64,000 nucleotides of DNA, from assembly GCF_001064145.1 (NCBI RefSeq), contig NZ_JVOJ01000050.1, positions 1-64,000 of the forward strand, read 5' to 3'. This document shows, in pieces, positions 40,865-50,584 of the stretch. Below the pieces are notes generated by a model. It was not told the DNA's origin. It saw nothing but the letters and a program-made list of their open reading frames with translations, and searched no databases. Within the stretch, counting starts at the first letter, position 1. Each line of letters begins with the position of its first letter. The position numbers and the translations under genes were made by a program. The stretch is from Sanguibacter keddieii. Its GTDB lineage: Bacteria > Actinomycetota > Actinomycetes > Actinomycetales > Actinomycetaceae.

Positions 40865-43690
40865 ATGGCACAATCGTCTCCACGCTCGTCCTCCGGTAAG
40901 GCTCCCGCGCGCCCGCGCGCCAAGGGAAGCTCGAACAAGTCCGCCCAAGCGTCCCAGCCCGAAGTGACGCAGCCAGGCTTCTTGGCTCGCTTCTTTTCTG
41001 CGCTCGGCCGCGCCGGTGTCGGCACCGTGCGCGCGTGGAAAGCCACCGATTTGCAGGTCAAGCGTGATGCTGCTGCCTTCGTCGCTGTCGCCGCAGCCAT
41101 CGTGATCGCGCTGCGCGAGTGGTTCCAGATCTCCGGCGAGGCTGGGGACGCGATCCACCACGCCTCCGCCGGCCTGTTCGGCATCTTCTCGGTCGTCCTG
41201 CCCCTCGTCCTGATCGCCCTGGCCGTCGAGCTCGTCTCCGCGCGGTCCGGACGATCCGCGCTGCCCCACCACGTGGCAGGCGGAATAGGCATCACCGCCG
41301 CGCTCACCGGCCTGGTCCACATCTCGCGCGGAAACCCCGCGATGGGCACCGACCCCGGCATCGAGGCGGCGGGTGGCCTGCTCGGCTGGTTCGTTGCGCG
41401 CCCCCTCGCCCTGCTGTTATCCGGCTGGGGTGCGGGTGCCCTCATGATCCTGCTCCTGGCCTACTCGATCCTGCTCGCCACTCGCACTGCCGTCGCCGAC
41501 GTTCCTGCGCGCCTGCGCGACCTCGCTGCCCACCTGAGCGGTGAGCGCCCCGAGGGCGACGCCGAGGCTACGAATCAGGCCGGCGGCGATCCCGCGAAGG
41601 AAGCGCGCCGCCGCACGCGCAAGGACCTCGCGGCGGGAGACGACGCCTTCCTCGACGAATACGATGGGGACGAGTCCTTCCGCAAGGCGACCGACACGGA
41701 ATCCGTGGGGGAGACCCGTCTCCTGGAATCCGGTGCCATCGCGGCCCCCGCGCCCCGGCCTCGTGCCACGACGCCCGACGCGCCCACCGAGATGCTCACC
41801 CAGATGCGTCCCGCCGTGGCCCCCGTGCAGGTGCCCGCACACGTGCCCGAGCCCGAACCGGAGCCCGAGGACGAGCCGGCACCCCCGCCGATTACCGACG
41901 AGCCCGAGGGGGCCTTCCAGCCCAACCTCGACGACTCGATCAGCTACACGCTGCCGTCGGAGGACCTCTTGGTCTCCGGCCCGCCCCACATGACTCGTTC
42001 GGCCGTCAACGACCAGGTCGTTGCGGCCCTGGGACAGGTCTTCGCCGACTTCAACGTCGACGCGCGCGTCACGGGATTCTCGCGTGGCCCGACAGTCACG
42101 CGCTACGAGGTCGTGCTCGGCGCCGGCGTGAAGGTCGACAAGCTCACCAACCTGTCGAAGAACATCGCCTACGCCGTGGCCTCCGCCGACGTGCGTATCC
42201 TCGCGCCGATCCCCGGCAAGAGCGCCATCGGTATCGAGATTCCCAACGCCGACCGCGAAAACGTGGCCCTCGGCGACGTCCTGCGCTCGGCTGCCGCCCG
42301 CCGCAACCAGCACCCGCTCGTCGTCGGCGTCGGCAAGGACGTCGAAGGCGGCTACGTCGTCACCAACCTGGCCAAGACCCCGCACATGCTGGTGGCCGGC
42401 CAGACCGGCTCCGGTAAGTCCTCCTTCGTCAACTCCATGATCACGTCGATCATGATGCGTGCGACGCCCCAGCAGGTGCGCATGATCCTCGTCGACCCCA
42501 AGCGCGTGGAGCTCACTATCTACGAGGGTATCCCGCACCTCATCTCGCCGATCATCACCGACGCCAAGAAGGCCGCCGAGGCCCTCGAATGGGTCGTCAA
42601 GGAGATGGACGCGCGCTACGACGACCTGTCGGACTACGGCTTCAAGCACATCGACGACTTCAACAAGGCGGTGGCCGCCGGACAGGTTCAGGCCAAGCCC
42701 GGGCTGGAGCGCACGCTGCACCCATACCCGTACCTGCTCGTGGTCGTCGACGAGCTCGCCGACCTCATGATGGTCGCCCCGCGAGACGTGGAAGCCTCCA
42801 TTCAGCGCATCACGCAGCTCGCGCGAGCCGCCGGTATCCACCTGGTCCTGGCCACGCAGCGCCCCTCCGTCGACGTCGTCACTGGCCTCATCAAGGCCAA
42901 CATCCCCTCGCGCCTCGCGTTCGCGACCTCCTCGCTCACCGACTCGCGCACGATCCTCGACCAGCCCGGCGCCGAAAAGCTCATCGGCCAGGGCGATGCC
43001 CTCTACCTGCCCGCGGGTGCCTCCAAGCCCATGCGTGTGCAGGGCGCGTGGGTCTCCGAATCCGAAATCCACCAGGTCGTCTCCCACGTCAAGAGCCAGA
43101 TGGAGACGCACTACCGCGACGACGTCGTGCCGGAAAAGAAGGAAACCAAGGTCGCCGAGGACATTGGAGACGATCTCGAAGACCTGCTGCAGGCCGCCGA
43201 GCTCGTTGTGTCCACCCAGCTCGGCTCCACCTCGATGCTCCAGCGCAAGCTGCGCGTCGGCTTCGCCCGCGCCGGCCGCCTCATGGACCTTCTTGAGTCG
43301 CGCGAGATCGTCGGCCCCTCCGAAGGGTCCAAAGCGCGCCAGGTGCTCGTCACCCCCGAACAGCTGCCCGAGGTTCTCGCCATGCTGCGCGGAGAGTCCG
43401 CCAGCATCGCCGAGCCCGAGCCGACGCCCGCGCCCGCTCCGGCTGCTTCCGAGGGGGTGCCCAGCCCGGCCATCGGTGCCGCCGCGGGTGTCGTGGGGGA
43501 GGAGCCGGCCTCGTCCCCGGCCCGCGTCGCACCCGCATCCGGTTACGAAATGGGCACGGCTGGTGCCGGCGATTCGCGCAGCAGTGGGGTTGACCCGTAC
43601 TCTGGTTATAACTTTGGTGGGTCCTCGCCCGACTGGGTCGACGAGGAGCCCGAGGATAACGAGGACGCTTGGCAGCTCACGGGCCGCTGA
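40865..43690 (+). CDS. ftsK: DNA translocase FtsK/SpoIIIE
   Basis: 941 aa from ATG 40865. An N-terminal membrane domain (four spans, ~70-210), a Pro/Glu-rich linker (~240-360), then the RecA-like motor with Walker [10 protein letters not shown] near 510 and Walker [13 protein letters not shown] near 624. A gamma winged-helix domain with [18 protein letters not shown] follows (~790-860). An extra ~85-residue Pro/Ala/Ser tail follows gamma. It moves chromosome ends through the septum and activates dif recombination. Confidence 0.96.
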   Translation: MAQSSPRSSSGKAPARPRAKGSSNKSAQASQPEVTQPGFLARFFSALGRAGVGTVRAWKATDLQVKRDAAAFVAVAAAIVIALREWFQISGEAGDAIHHASAGLFGIFSVVLPLVLIALAVELVSARSGRSALPHHVAGGIGITAALTGLVHISRGNPAMGTDPGIEAAGGLLGWFVARPLALLLSGWGAGALMILLLAYSILLATRTAVADVPARLRDLAAHLSGERPEGDAEATNQAGGDPAKEARRRTRKDLAAGDDAFLDEYDGDESFRKATDTESVGETRLLESGAIAAPAPRPRATTPDAPTEMLTQMRPAVAPVQVPAHVPEPEPEPEDEPAPPPITDEPEGAFQPNLDDSISYTLPSEDLLVSGPPHMTRSAVNDQVVAALGQVFADFNVDARVTGFSRGPTVTRYEVVLGAGVKVDKLTNLSKNIAYAVASADVRILAPIPGKSAIGIEIPNADRENVALGDVLRSAAARRNQHPLVVGVGKDVEGGYVVTNLAKTPHMLVAGQTGSGKSSFVNSMITSIMMRATPQQVRMILVDPKRVELTIYEGIPHLISPIITDAKKAAEALEWVVKEMDARYDDLSDYGFKHIDDFNKAVAAGQVQAKPGLERTLHPYPYLLVVVDELADLMMVAPRDVEASIQRITQLARAAGIHLVLATQRPSVDVVTGLIKANIPSRLAFATSSLTDSRTILDQPGAEKLIGQGDALYLPAGASKPMRVQGAWVSESEIHQVVSHVKSQMETHYRDDVVPEKKETKVAEDIGDDLEDLLQAAELVVSTQLGSTSMLQRKLRVGFARAGRLMDLLESREIVGPSEGSKARQVLVTPEQLPEVLAMLRGESASIAEPEPTPAPAPAASEGVPSPAIGAAAGVVGEEPASSPARVAPASGYEMGTAGAGDSRSSGVDPYSGYNFGGSSPDWVDEEPEDNEDAWQLTGR

Positions 43691-43707
43691 ACGGGAAGGA
43701 AACGGTC

Positions 43708-44427
43708 ATGAGCGAGAACGTGTCGCGCGTGCAGCGTGACAGCAAGGTTTCTGTGGTGAACCTACCTAACGCGCTGACCGTTTTGCGCCTGGTCCTCGTT
43801 CCGGCCTTCATTGTTCTCGGCCTTCAGCAGTCGTGGGGTGCGCTGTGGGCGGCATTCGTCGTCTTCGCCGTCGCCGCGATCACGGACCGCTTCGATGGGG
43901 AGCTCGCGCGCTCGTGGGGGCAGATCACCGATTTTGGCCGCATCGTCGACCCCATCGCAGACAAGGCCCTGACCCTGTGCGGCTTCGCCCTGCTGTCCTA
44001 CCAGGGCTTCCTGCCCTGGTGGCTGACGATTCTCATCGCCGTGCGCGAGCTGGGCATCACCGCGATGCGCGCCTTCTTCCTGCGCCGCGGCGTCGTCGTG
44101 TCCGCCAACCAGGCGGGCAAGCTGAAGACCTTCATGCAGATGGTGGCGCTGGGTACCCTGTTGATCCCGTGGGCGCACTTCACGGCGATGAGCGAGGCCA
44201 ACGAGGGATGGGTGGTCCTTCTTATTCGCCTCGGCCAGATTTTCGCGGGCGTTGCGCTCGCGCTGACGCTCTACTCGGGCTTCATGTACGTTGTCGAGGG
44301 TGTGCGCCTCATGCGCGGGGTGGGTACTGACGAGGCAGAGGTGGCCTCTCGCGACAACGATGCTCCTCAGGAAGCCGCGACAGAGTCTGCGAAGCGTGGT
44401 CTCGCCGGGCAGCACGTCCAGAGTTGA
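43708..44427 (+). CDS. pgsA: CDP-diacylglycerol-glycerol-3-P 3-phosphatidyltransferase
   Basis: 239 aa from ATG 43708 (GGGAAGGA upstream). Integral membrane CDP-alcohol phosphotransferase. The catalytic motif D-x2-D-G-x2-A-R-x8-G-x3-D-x3-D begins DRFDGELARSWG near residue 60 and is complete. Makes phosphatidylglycerol phosphate. Position between ftsK and a ClgR-like regulator matches other actinobacteria. A hydrophilic ~35-residue C-terminal tail is extra. Confidence 0.93.
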   Translation: MSENVSRVQRDSKVSVVNLPNALTVLRLVLVPAFIVLGLQQSWGALWAAFVVFAVAAITDRFDGELARSWGQITDFGRIVDPIADKALTLCGFALLSYQGFLPWWLTILIAVRELGITAMRAFFLRRGVVVSANQAGKLKTFMQMVALGTLLIPWAHFTAMSEANEGWVVLLIRLGQIFAGVALALTLYSGFMYVVEGVRLMRGVGTDEAEVASRDNDAPQEAATESAKRGLAGQHVQS

Positions 44428-44585
44428 GTGTGGGTGACGCAACCCATAGAGTAATCGATTAATCGGTGGAATAAGCGCGAAACGGCTTGCGTTGTACGGG
44501 CATGAATGCAATGCGAGGAATGAAAGCGGAACGTCACAGCGTTTCGATGCGCGAACTAACAATGCGCCCCTCGAAACAGAACGGC

Positions 44586-44591
44586 TACAGT
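44586..44591 (+). promoter_or_regulatory. -10 element for ClgR-like gene
   Basis: TACAGT ending 6 nt before the ATG, in a lower-GC 170-bp region after pgsA; implies transcription starts at or next to the start codon. Confidence 0.5.
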
Positions 44592-44597
44592 AACACT

Positions 44598-44912
44598 ATG
44601 GAAAAGACACTGAGCGAAACCCCGCTGCTGCGCAGCGAACTGGGCGATGTCCTGCGCGGCATTCGCCAGCGCCAGGGTCGAACCCTGCGCGAGGTCTCGT
44701 CGGAGGCGCAGGTCTCCCTCGGCTACCTGTCTGAGGTTGAGCGCGGCCAGAAGGAGGCCTCGTCGGAGCTGCTCGAGGCGATCACCTCCGCTCTGCGCGT
44801 GCCGCTGTGGTTCGTGCTGCGCGAGGTCTCTGAGCGCATGGCGATCATCGATGGTGCGGTCATTCCCGACGCGGTGCCCGATGACATCGTGCCTGTCACG
44901 CTGATTTCCTGA
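44598..44912 (+). CDS. clgR: XRE-type regulator, ClgR-like
   Basis: 104 aa from ATG 44598. Helix-turn-helix with [47 protein letters not shown], characteristic of ClgR, the actinobacterial activator of clp protease genes and recA-linked stress genes. The ftsK-pgsA-clgR-recA neighbourhood is the same as in corynebacteria and mycobacteria. No Shine-Dalgarno; likely leaderless. I did not find a clear ClgR site upstream. Confidence 0.88.
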   Translation: MEKTLSETPLLRSELGDVLRGIRQRQGRTLREVSSEAQVSLGYLSEVERGQKEASSELLEAITSALRVPLWFVLREVSERMAIIDGAVIPDAVPDDIVPVTLIS

Positions 44913-44915
44913 CGC

Positions 44916-45140
44916 GTGAAGCACTCTGAGTTTTACGAGGCGGTCGAGGCGACCTTTGGGTCGGCCCTCGGCCGCTCGTATGTTTCCGACCTCTATCTCG
45001 CCTCGCTGGGGGCGACCGCGCGCGATGCGCTGTCCGCCGGCGTGAATCCGGACGACGTCTGGGCGACCCTGTGCGAGGAAACCGGGCGCGATGATGCGCG
45101 CTGGATTCATCGCGTGGATCCGCGTGAGCGGGGGCGCTGA
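44916..45140 (+). CDS. DUF3046 family small protein
   Basis: 74 aa from a GTG 3 nt after the clgR stop. MKHSEFYEAVEATFGSALG and a middle VSDLYLASLGATARDALSAG, then a C-terminal RWIHR-type end, match DUF3046, small proteins encoded beside recA in many actinobacteria. Function unknown. Probably co-translated with clgR. Confidence 0.85.
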   Translation: MKHSEFYEAVEATFGSALGRSYVSDLYLASLGATARDALSAGVNPDDVWATLCEETGRDDARWIHRVDPRERGR

Positions 45141-45203
45141 CCGCCTCGGGTTGTCGATGTGATCGATGTCCGTCTGATCGGTGGGCGGCGTGTCGATCAG
45201 CGG

Positions 45204-45219
45204 TCGAACATGTGTTCCA
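45204..45219. promoter_or_regulatory. LexA (SOS) box of recA
   Basis: TCGAACATGTGTTCCA; the core CGAACATGTGTTCC is the actinobacterial/Gram-positive LexA palindrome with one mismatch. It lies 170 nt before the recA ATG. LexA is encoded at 57.9 kb. Confidence 0.85.
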
Positions 45220-45388
45220 TTTAAGCTTATGGGCGACGACGCTTCGACGCGTGTCATCCACAGGGGTGACGTGCGCGGGACGCAGATGACGATGGCCGGT
45301 CGCATACTCGTCATGTCGCCTCGGAGAGGGGCGACATTCCAGGCCAGGACACCCGCAGGCCGGAGAGGCCGCAGACGAAAGGATCACC

Positions 45389-46480
45389 ATGGCAGCCCGT
45401 AAAGCACCCGCTGCAAAGCCCGCGACCAACGATCGCAATAAGGCTCTCGAAGTCGCCCTGTCGCAGATTGATAAGCAGTTCGGCAAGGGCTCCGTCATGC
45501 GCCTGGGCGATGACAACCGCCCACCCGTTCAGGTGATCCCCACGGGTTCCCTTGCCCTCGACGTCGCCCTCGGCATTGGTGGCCTCCCGCGCGGTCGAGT
45601 CATCGAGGTCTACGGCCCCGAGTCCTCGGGTAAGACCACGGTTGCCCTGCATGCTGTCGCCAATGCCCAGAAGGCCGGCGGCAACGCGGCCTTCATTGAC
45701 GCAGAGCACGCCCTCGACCCCGTCTATGCCCGCGCCCTGGGCGTCGACACGGACTCCCTCCTGGTCTCCCAGCCCGACACGGGTGAGCAGGCCCTCGAGA
45801 TCGCCGACATGCTGATCCGCTCGGGCGGCATCGACATCATCGTCATCGACTCCGTCGCGGCGCTCGTCCCTAAGGCGGAAATTGAAGGCGAGATGGGCGA
45901 CTCCCACGTCGGCCTGCAGGCCCGCCTCATGAGCCAGGCCCTGCGTAAGATCACGGGTGCCCTGTCCGCGACTGGCACCACCGCGATCTTCATCAACCAG
46001 CTGCGCGAAAAGATCGGCGTCTTCTTCGGCTCCCCGGAGACCACGACGGGCGGTAAGGCCCTGAAGTTCTACGCATCCGTGCGCATCGACGTGCGCCGCA
46101 TCGAGACCCTCAAGGAGGCCGGCGCCCCCGTCGGCAACCGCACACGCGCCAAGGTCGTCAAGAACAAGATGGCCCCGCCCTTCAAGCAGGCCGAGTTCGA
46201 CATCGTCTACGGCAAGGGCATCTCGCGCGAGGGCTCGATCATCGACATGGGCGTTGAGGCCGGTATTGTGCGCAAGTCCGGCTCCTGGTTCACCTACGGG
46301 GACGACCAGCTGGGCCAGGGCAAGGAGAACGTGCGCCAGTTCCTCGTGGACAACCCCGAGCTGGCCAACGAGATCGAACAGAAGATCCTCGTCTCGCTGG
46401 GTATTGGCGAGGCCCCGGATCCGGACCAGGCGTCTCAGGACGTGCCCGACATCGATCCCGACGAGGACGCGGGCTTCTGA
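45389..46480 (+). CDS. recA: Recombinase RecA
   Basis: 363 aa, no intein. Walker [10 protein letters not shown] near residue 75, Walker [21 protein letters not shown], loop L1/L2 region [16 protein letters not shown], and an acidic C-terminus ([10 protein letters not shown]). Strand exchange and LexA co-protease activity. AAAGGATCACC precedes the ATG. RecX starts 3 nt after the stop. SOS control via the upstream box. Confidence 0.98.
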   Translation: MAARKAPAAKPATNDRNKALEVALSQIDKQFGKGSVMRLGDDNRPPVQVIPTGSLALDVALGIGGLPRGRVIEVYGPESSGKTTVALHAVANAQKAGGNAAFIDAEHALDPVYARALGVDTDSLLVSQPDTGEQALEIADMLIRSGGIDIIVIDSVAALVPKAEIEGEMGDSHVGLQARLMSQALRKITGALSATGTTAIFINQLREKIGVFFGSPETTTGGKALKFYASVRIDVRRIETLKEAGAPVGNRTRAKVVKNKMAPPFKQAEFDIVYGKGISREGSIIDMGVEAGIVRKSGSWFTYGDDQLGQGKENVRQFLVDNPELANEIEQKILVSLGIGEAPDPDQASQDVPDIDPDEDAGF

Positions 46481-46483
46481 GTC

Positions 46484-47110
46484 GTGGTCCGCTACCTGGA
46501 TCCCGAAGATAATCCCGAGCTGGGGGAGGAGCGCCGTCGGCGCTCCTCCCCGGGCGAGCGGTTGGTTCGCGCTCGTGAACGCAATGCGGCCCTGACGGGC
46601 GCGGCGGCAATCGAGGCGGCGCGCGAGGTGGCCCTGCGCAAGCTCGACGCGCGTGCCTGCTCTCGCGCGGAGTTGACCAGTGCGATTGAAGGGCGAGGCT
46701 TTAGCGCTACGATCGCCGTTGAGGTTGTCGACCGTCTTGAGGCCGTTGGTCTCGTCGACGATCAGGCGTATGCGGACGCGCTCGTCCGCTCGCGTTTCTC
46801 GGGGACGGGAGCATCCGGTCGCGCACTGCGCGAGGTCCTCGTGCGCAAGGGATTGGACTCCGCGACGATCGAGCGCGCCCTGTCTCAGATCGATCGGGAT
46901 GACGAGGTGGAGCGCGCGGCCCAGCTGGTGGCCCGCAAACGGCGGTTTCTCGCGGGCGTCCCGCGCGAGACCGCCTACCGTAGACTGAGTTCCATGCTCG
47001 CGCGCAAGGGGTATTCGCCGTCTGTCGCGGCTGCCGCCGTGCGCGACGCCCTCGATTCGTGGGGCGACGAAGAGAGCGGAGCCGAGGAGGCCTGGCAGTG
47101 GGGACTGTGA
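46484..47110 (+). CDS. recX: RecA regulator RecX
   Basis: 208 aa from a GTG. Repeated three-helix RecX modules: AREVALRKLDARACSRAELTSAI, VVDRLEAVGLVDDQAYADALVRSR and RRFLAGVPRETAYRRLSSMLARKGYSP. An N-terminal charged extension (~50 aa) is common in actinobacteria. RecX caps RecA filaments and limits their activity. It is co-transcribed with recA; its stop overlaps the cinA-like start. Confidence 0.93.
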   Translation: MVRYLDPEDNPELGEERRRRSSPGERLVRARERNAALTGAAAIEAAREVALRKLDARACSRAELTSAIEGRGFSATIAVEVVDRLEAVGLVDDQAYADALVRSRFSGTGASGRALREVLVRKGLDSATIERALSQIDRDDEVERAAQLVARKRRFLAGVPRETAYRRLSSMLARKGYSPSVAAAAVRDALDSWGDEESGAEEAWQWGL

Positions 47111-47610
47111 CCGCAATGAGCGATGAGGCGCTGGCTGACCTGATAGCGGATCTGACCCAGCGCGGCCTGACGGTCGCGACGGCGGAATCGTTGACGGGAG
47201 GCGGGCTCGTCGCGCGCCTCGTGGACGTGCCCGGTGCCTCTCACGTGGTGCGCGGGGGCGCGTGCACCTACGCAGTCGATACCAAGGCCTCGGTGCTGGG
47301 CGTTTCGGAGAGCCAGCTGGCGCTCACCGGGCCCGTGGACGAGCAGGTCGCTCGCCAGATGGCCAGAGGGGCGCGCGAGCTGTTCCGCGCCGACATCGGC
47401 GTATCGACGACCGGGGTCGCTGGCCCGGGTCCCGCTGATGGTTTTCCCGCGGGAACCGTCCATATTGCGTGCGTCCATCCGGCGGGGGAGGAACATCGCC
47501 TCTTGCACCTGGAGGGCGATCGCGCTGCCGTGCGAGCGGGCGCTATTGACGCCGCCCTGGCCCTTGTGCGTGACGTGCTCGACTTCGCCGCGGTGGGGAG
47601 GGGCGACTAG
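47107..47610 (+). CDS. pncC: CinA-type nicotinamide-nucleotide amidase
   Basis: 167 aa from GTG 47107, which overlaps the recX TGA; ATG 47116 is possible. It is only the C-terminal CinA domain: [47 protein letters not shown]. Such stand-alone proteins deamidate NMN (PncC). The recA-recX-cinA grouping recurs in bacteria. The N-terminal ADP-ribose pyrophosphatase domain of full CinA is absent. Confidence 0.9.
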   Translation: MTAMSDEALADLIADLTQRGLTVATAESLTGGGLVARLVDVPGASHVVRGGACTYAVDTKASVLGVSESQLALTGPVDEQVARQMARGARELFRADIGVSTTGVAGPGPADGFPAGTVHIACVHPAGEEHRLLHLEGDRAAVRAGAIDAALALVRDVLDFAAVGRGD

Positions 47611-47621
47611 ACTTCACTGCG

Positions 47622-49160
47622 ATGAATACGATGACGCAGGACGGCACCGCTCTGCCCCGCACCTACGCGGTGCGCACGCTCGGTTGCCAGATGAATGAAC
47701 ATGACTCCGAACGCATGGCGGGTCTGCTGGAGCAGGCCGGCCTCGTCCCCGTTGAGAAGGTCCCCGAGGCTGCCGCCCGCGCGACCGACGCCGGCGACAT
47801 GGGTGCCGACGTCATCGTCATCAATACCTGCTCCGTCCGCGAAAACGCAGCGACCCGCCTTTTTGGCAATCTTGGCCAGCTGGCTTCCGTCAAGCGTGCG
47901 CGTCCGGGCATGCAGATCGCGGTCGGTGGGTGTCTCGCCCAGCAGATGCGCGACGGCATCGTCGAGAAGGCCCCGTGGGTGGACGCGGTCTTCGGTACGC
48001 ACAACATTGACGTGCTCCCGGCGCTGCTGCGTCGCGCCGAGCATAACCGTGCGGCCGCCGTCGAGATCGAGGAGTCCCTCAAGGTCTTTCCGTCGACCCT
48101 GCCCACTCATCGCGAGAGCGCGTACGCCGCGTGGGTGTCGATCTCCGTGGGCTGTAACAATACCTGCACGTTCTGCATCGTCCCGCACCTGCGCGGCAAG
48201 GAACGCGACCGCCGCCCCGGCGACATTCTCGCCGAGGTCGAGGCCGTCGCCTCGCAGGGTGCCATCGAGGTGACCCTGCTGGGCCAGAACGTCAACTCCT
48301 ACGGCGTCGGATTCGGTGAGCGCGGCGCTTTCGCCGACCTGCTGCGCGCCGTGGGGCGCGTCGAGGGCATCGAGCGCGTGCGCTTCACCTCGCCGCACCC
48401 TGCAGCCTTTACGGACGACGTGATCGCCGCGATGGCGCAGACCCCCACGGTGATGCCGAGCCTGCACATGCCCCTGCAGTCGGGTTCCGATGCGGTCCTG
48501 CGTCAGATGCGCCGCTCCTACCGCCGCGAGCGTTTCATGGGCATCCTGGAGCGCGTGCGTGCTGCCATCCCGGAGGCTGCGATCACGACGGACATCATCG
48601 TCGGCTTCCCGGGAGAGACCGAAGATGACTTCCAGGCGACCCTTGACGTCGTCGAGCAGGCTCGTTTCTCCTCCGCCTTCACGTTCCTGTACTCGCCGCG
48701 CCCGGGGACACCCGCCGCGGACCGCGAGGATCAGGTGCCCGATGACGTTGCGCTCGAACGCTACCAGCGCCTCATCAAGCTTCAGGAGCGCATCTGCGCC
48801 GAGGACAACGCTGCGCTGGCGGGGACCGAGGTCGAGGTTCTCGTCTCCGAGGGGGATGGCCGTAAGGACGGTGCCACGCACCGTATTTCGGGACGCGCCC
48901 GCGACAATCGCCTCGTGCACGTCGCCCTGCCCGAGGGTATGGCCGAGGCCGACCGCCCGCGCCCGGGCGACATGATCCGCGCGACCGTCACCTACGGCGC
49001 GCCGCACCACCTGATCGCCGACTCGGGCGCGCAGGGCGGCTTGTTTGAGGTGCGCCGCACGCGCGCCGGTGATGCGTGGGAGGCTCGTCAGGCCTCGGGC
49101 GAACCCGACACCACGGTGTCGCTGGGTATCCCGACGCTACGCGTGGGCGCCCCGAGCTGA
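47622..49160 (+). CDS. miaB: tRNA-2-methylthio-N6-isopentenyladenosine synthase
   Basis: 512 aa. The N-terminal UPF0004 domain has the auxiliary-cluster cysteines ([25 protein letters not shown]). The radical-SAM motif is C178-x3-C182-x2-C185 (CNNTCTFC), and a C-terminal TRAM domain follows. Adds the methylthio group to i6A37, the product of MiaA encoded 1.4 kb downstream. TAGACT ends 8 nt before the ATG; likely leaderless. Confidence 0.96.
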   Translation: MNTMTQDGTALPRTYAVRTLGCQMNEHDSERMAGLLEQAGLVPVEKVPEAAARATDAGDMGADVIVINTCSVRENAATRLFGNLGQLASVKRARPGMQIAVGGCLAQQMRDGIVEKAPWVDAVFGTHNIDVLPALLRRAEHNRAAAVEIEESLKVFPSTLPTHRESAYAAWVSISVGCNNTCTFCIVPHLRGKERDRRPGDILAEVEAVASQGAIEVTLLGQNVNSYGVGFGERGAFADLLRAVGRVEGIERVRFTSPHPAAFTDDVIAAMAQTPTVMPSLHMPLQSGSDAVLRQMRRSYRRERFMGILERVRAAIPEAAITTDIIVGFPGETEDDFQATLDVVEQARFSSAFTFLYSPRPGTPAADREDQVPDDVALERYQRLIKLQERICAEDNAALAGTEVEVLVSEGDGRKDGATHRISGRARDNRLVHVALPEGMAEADRPRPGDMIRATVTYGAPHHLIADSGAQGGLFEVRRTRAGDAWEARQASGEPDTTVSLGIPTLRVGAPS

Positions 49161-49176
49161 CCCTGATCTGCACTGA

Positions 49177-49215
49177 TGTGAGCCTCCCCGGGCCGTGCGC
49201 TCGGGGAGGCTCACA
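49177..49215 (+). terminator. miaB terminator
   Basis: Perfect 14-bp inverted repeat (TGTGAGCCTCCCCG with CGGGGAGGCTCACA), 16 nt after miaB; followed by TATGTC. Confidence 0.85.
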
Positions 49216-49485
49216 TATGTCGAGGTGTCGCGCGCGATGAACGCTGCACGTTTGATCGTTTGTTTCAGTGACAAACGAGAAAATGTCTCAATGAAACGTA
49301 CCTGTGATGCACGGCTCCTGCGTTATTTTTGTGTCGTGGCGATCGTCACGATGATGAGGCGATCGACATGCGGGAGCACTCTCGGTAGTGCGGGTCGATT
49401 CGAGCCCCCCTATGCGACCCGTGGCCTCCCCGCGTACGCGGTACGCGCCGCGCCTTCGCATGTAGTCGGCGCACACTCCACCGAG
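49216..49485. other. 270-bp stretch with no supported gene
   Basis: Lower GC in its first half than the surroundings. Contains a 7-bp hairpin CGTTTGT-N7-ACAAACG (49257-49277) and CGCGTAC-GCG-GTACGCG (49431-49447). Short ORFs on either strand lack start signals and family likeness. Possibly a small RNA locus or gene remnant; nothing can be claimed. Confidence 0.5.
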
Positions 49486-49522
49486 AGTGCCCCGCTCCTC
49501 CCAGACGGAGGAACGGGGCACT
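49486..49522 (-). terminator. Terminator of the YbjN pair
   Basis: AGTGCCCCG pairs with CGGGGCACT across a loop that itself pairs partly (CTCCTC/GAGGA). It lies 24 nt beyond the minus-strand YbjN stop. Confidence 0.75.
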
Positions 49523-49545
49523 ATTCGTTGGAAGCGCGGCTGGTG

Positions 49546-50085
49546 CTACTTGGCAGACTCGGCCAGCAGACCGGGCAGCTCGTGAGCCGCCGACAGGCCA
49601 ATGATCAGGCCGCGGCGCAGCATCGCGTGAATCTGGCGGTCGGAAAGGCCCTCGCCCACGAAGAACCGCGAGGCGGCCACGAGGACCCACTGATCGTCGT
49701 CTTCGATCGGCATGACGGTGGGCTGCAGGTGTTCGGTGTTCCAGCGGTTGGCAACAGCCTGGAGGGACAGCTCGGTGTGGCCCTCGCCCGCGGGTTCGAT
49801 GCGGGTCTCGATCTGCAGCCAGGGGGCGTCAACCGGCTCGCGGTGGATCTGGAAACGCACGTCCTCCAGCTGGGTGACGGCGATGAACTCGCTCGACCCG
49901 TGCGGCAGTCCGTCGCCTTCGAGGACGTTCTCGATGCGAGCGATGCTCACCTCGGAAACCTCGGTGCCCCACTTGGCGGCGTACTCGTCGGCCTCCATCG
50001 CGGGGGAGGGGGCAGCGGGGGCGGGCATGGCCTCGGGCACGGCCTCGCCGTCCTCACCGAAGGTAAAGCTCTTCCATTCAGGCAT
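49546..50085 (-). CDS. YbjN-domain protein (second of pair)
   Basis: 179 aa. An acidic Pro/Ala N-terminal tail (~40 aa), then a YbjN fold (type III secretion chaperone-like alpha/beta) with ENVLEGDGLPHG, VRFQIHREPVDAPWLQIETRIE and RRGLIIGLSAAHELPGLLAES. Function unknown; in actinobacteria YbjN genes sit between miaB and miaA. Its ATG overlaps the end of the upstream YbjN gene by 8 nt, so the two are probably made together and may pair. Confidence 0.85.
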   Translation of the reverse strand: MPEWKSFTFGEDGEAVPEAMPAPAAPSPAMEADEYAAKWGTEVSEVSIARIENVLEGDGLPHGSSEFIAVTQLEDVRFQIHREPVDAPWLQIETRIEPAGEGHTELSLQAVANRWNTEHLQPTVMPIEDDDQWVLVAASRFFVGEGLSDRQIHAMLRRGLIIGLSAAHELPGLLAESAK

Positions 50086-50524
50086 TGGTGCCCTCCTTGG
50101 TCCACTGGTCGGGGAACATGATGTCGAGCTGGTTCATCATGGCGACGGCGGCCATGATGAACTGGGAGACCTCAGCGGTGACCTGGGCGTCCGTGGCACC
50201 CACGACCCAGTTAAACGTGTGCTGCAGGTGCAGGGCTATCGCGCCGGTCTCGGTCGTGCCGGAGGTGAGCTTCGGCAGGTAGGTGGAGGCGTTGAAACGA
50301 CGGACCGCGGAGGCGATCTGATCGGCGTGCGAGGGATCGAAGAAGCGCGGGTAGTCGGCGACGCCCTGGGCGGGGTGGCCCTCGGGGACGGCGATGCGGA
50401 CGGTGCGGTTCGGCAGGATGGCCGCGACCTGGCCGGTGTTGGACACGAAGGGGATAAGCCCCACGGCCTCGACCGCCTGGGTGATCCGGTCGAGGGTGAC
50501 CGGGAGAGTGTCAGTTGTGCTCAT
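50078..50524 (-). CDS. YbjN-domain protein (first of pair)
   Basis: 148 aa from ATG 50524. Compact YbjN fold with LDRITQAVEAVGLIPFVSNTGQVAAILPNRTVRIAVP and LQHTFNWVVGATDAQVTAEVSQFIMAAVAMMNQLD. No Shine-Dalgarno: TAGGCT (50537-50532) ends 7 nt before the ATG, suggesting a leaderless start. The apparent 736-aa frame running on into miaA/dapF antisense is an artefact of high GC. Confidence 0.85.
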   Translation of the reverse strand: MSTTDTLPVTLDRITQAVEAVGLIPFVSNTGQVAAILPNRTVRIAVPEGHPAQGVADYPRFFDPSHADQIASAVRRFNASTYLPKLTSGTTETGAIALHLQHTFNWVVGATDAQVTAEVSQFIMAAVAMMNQLDIMFPDQWTKEGTNA

Positions 50525-50584
50525 GGTCTTAAGCCTAGCTGTAGTTGGGTGGTATATGCGGGAGGCACCCGTACACTGGTGGCC

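Noticed and set aside
49288-49521. 77-aa minus-strand ORF after miaB
   Set aside because: Overlaps the YbjN terminator, Arg-rich, no Shine-Dalgarno.
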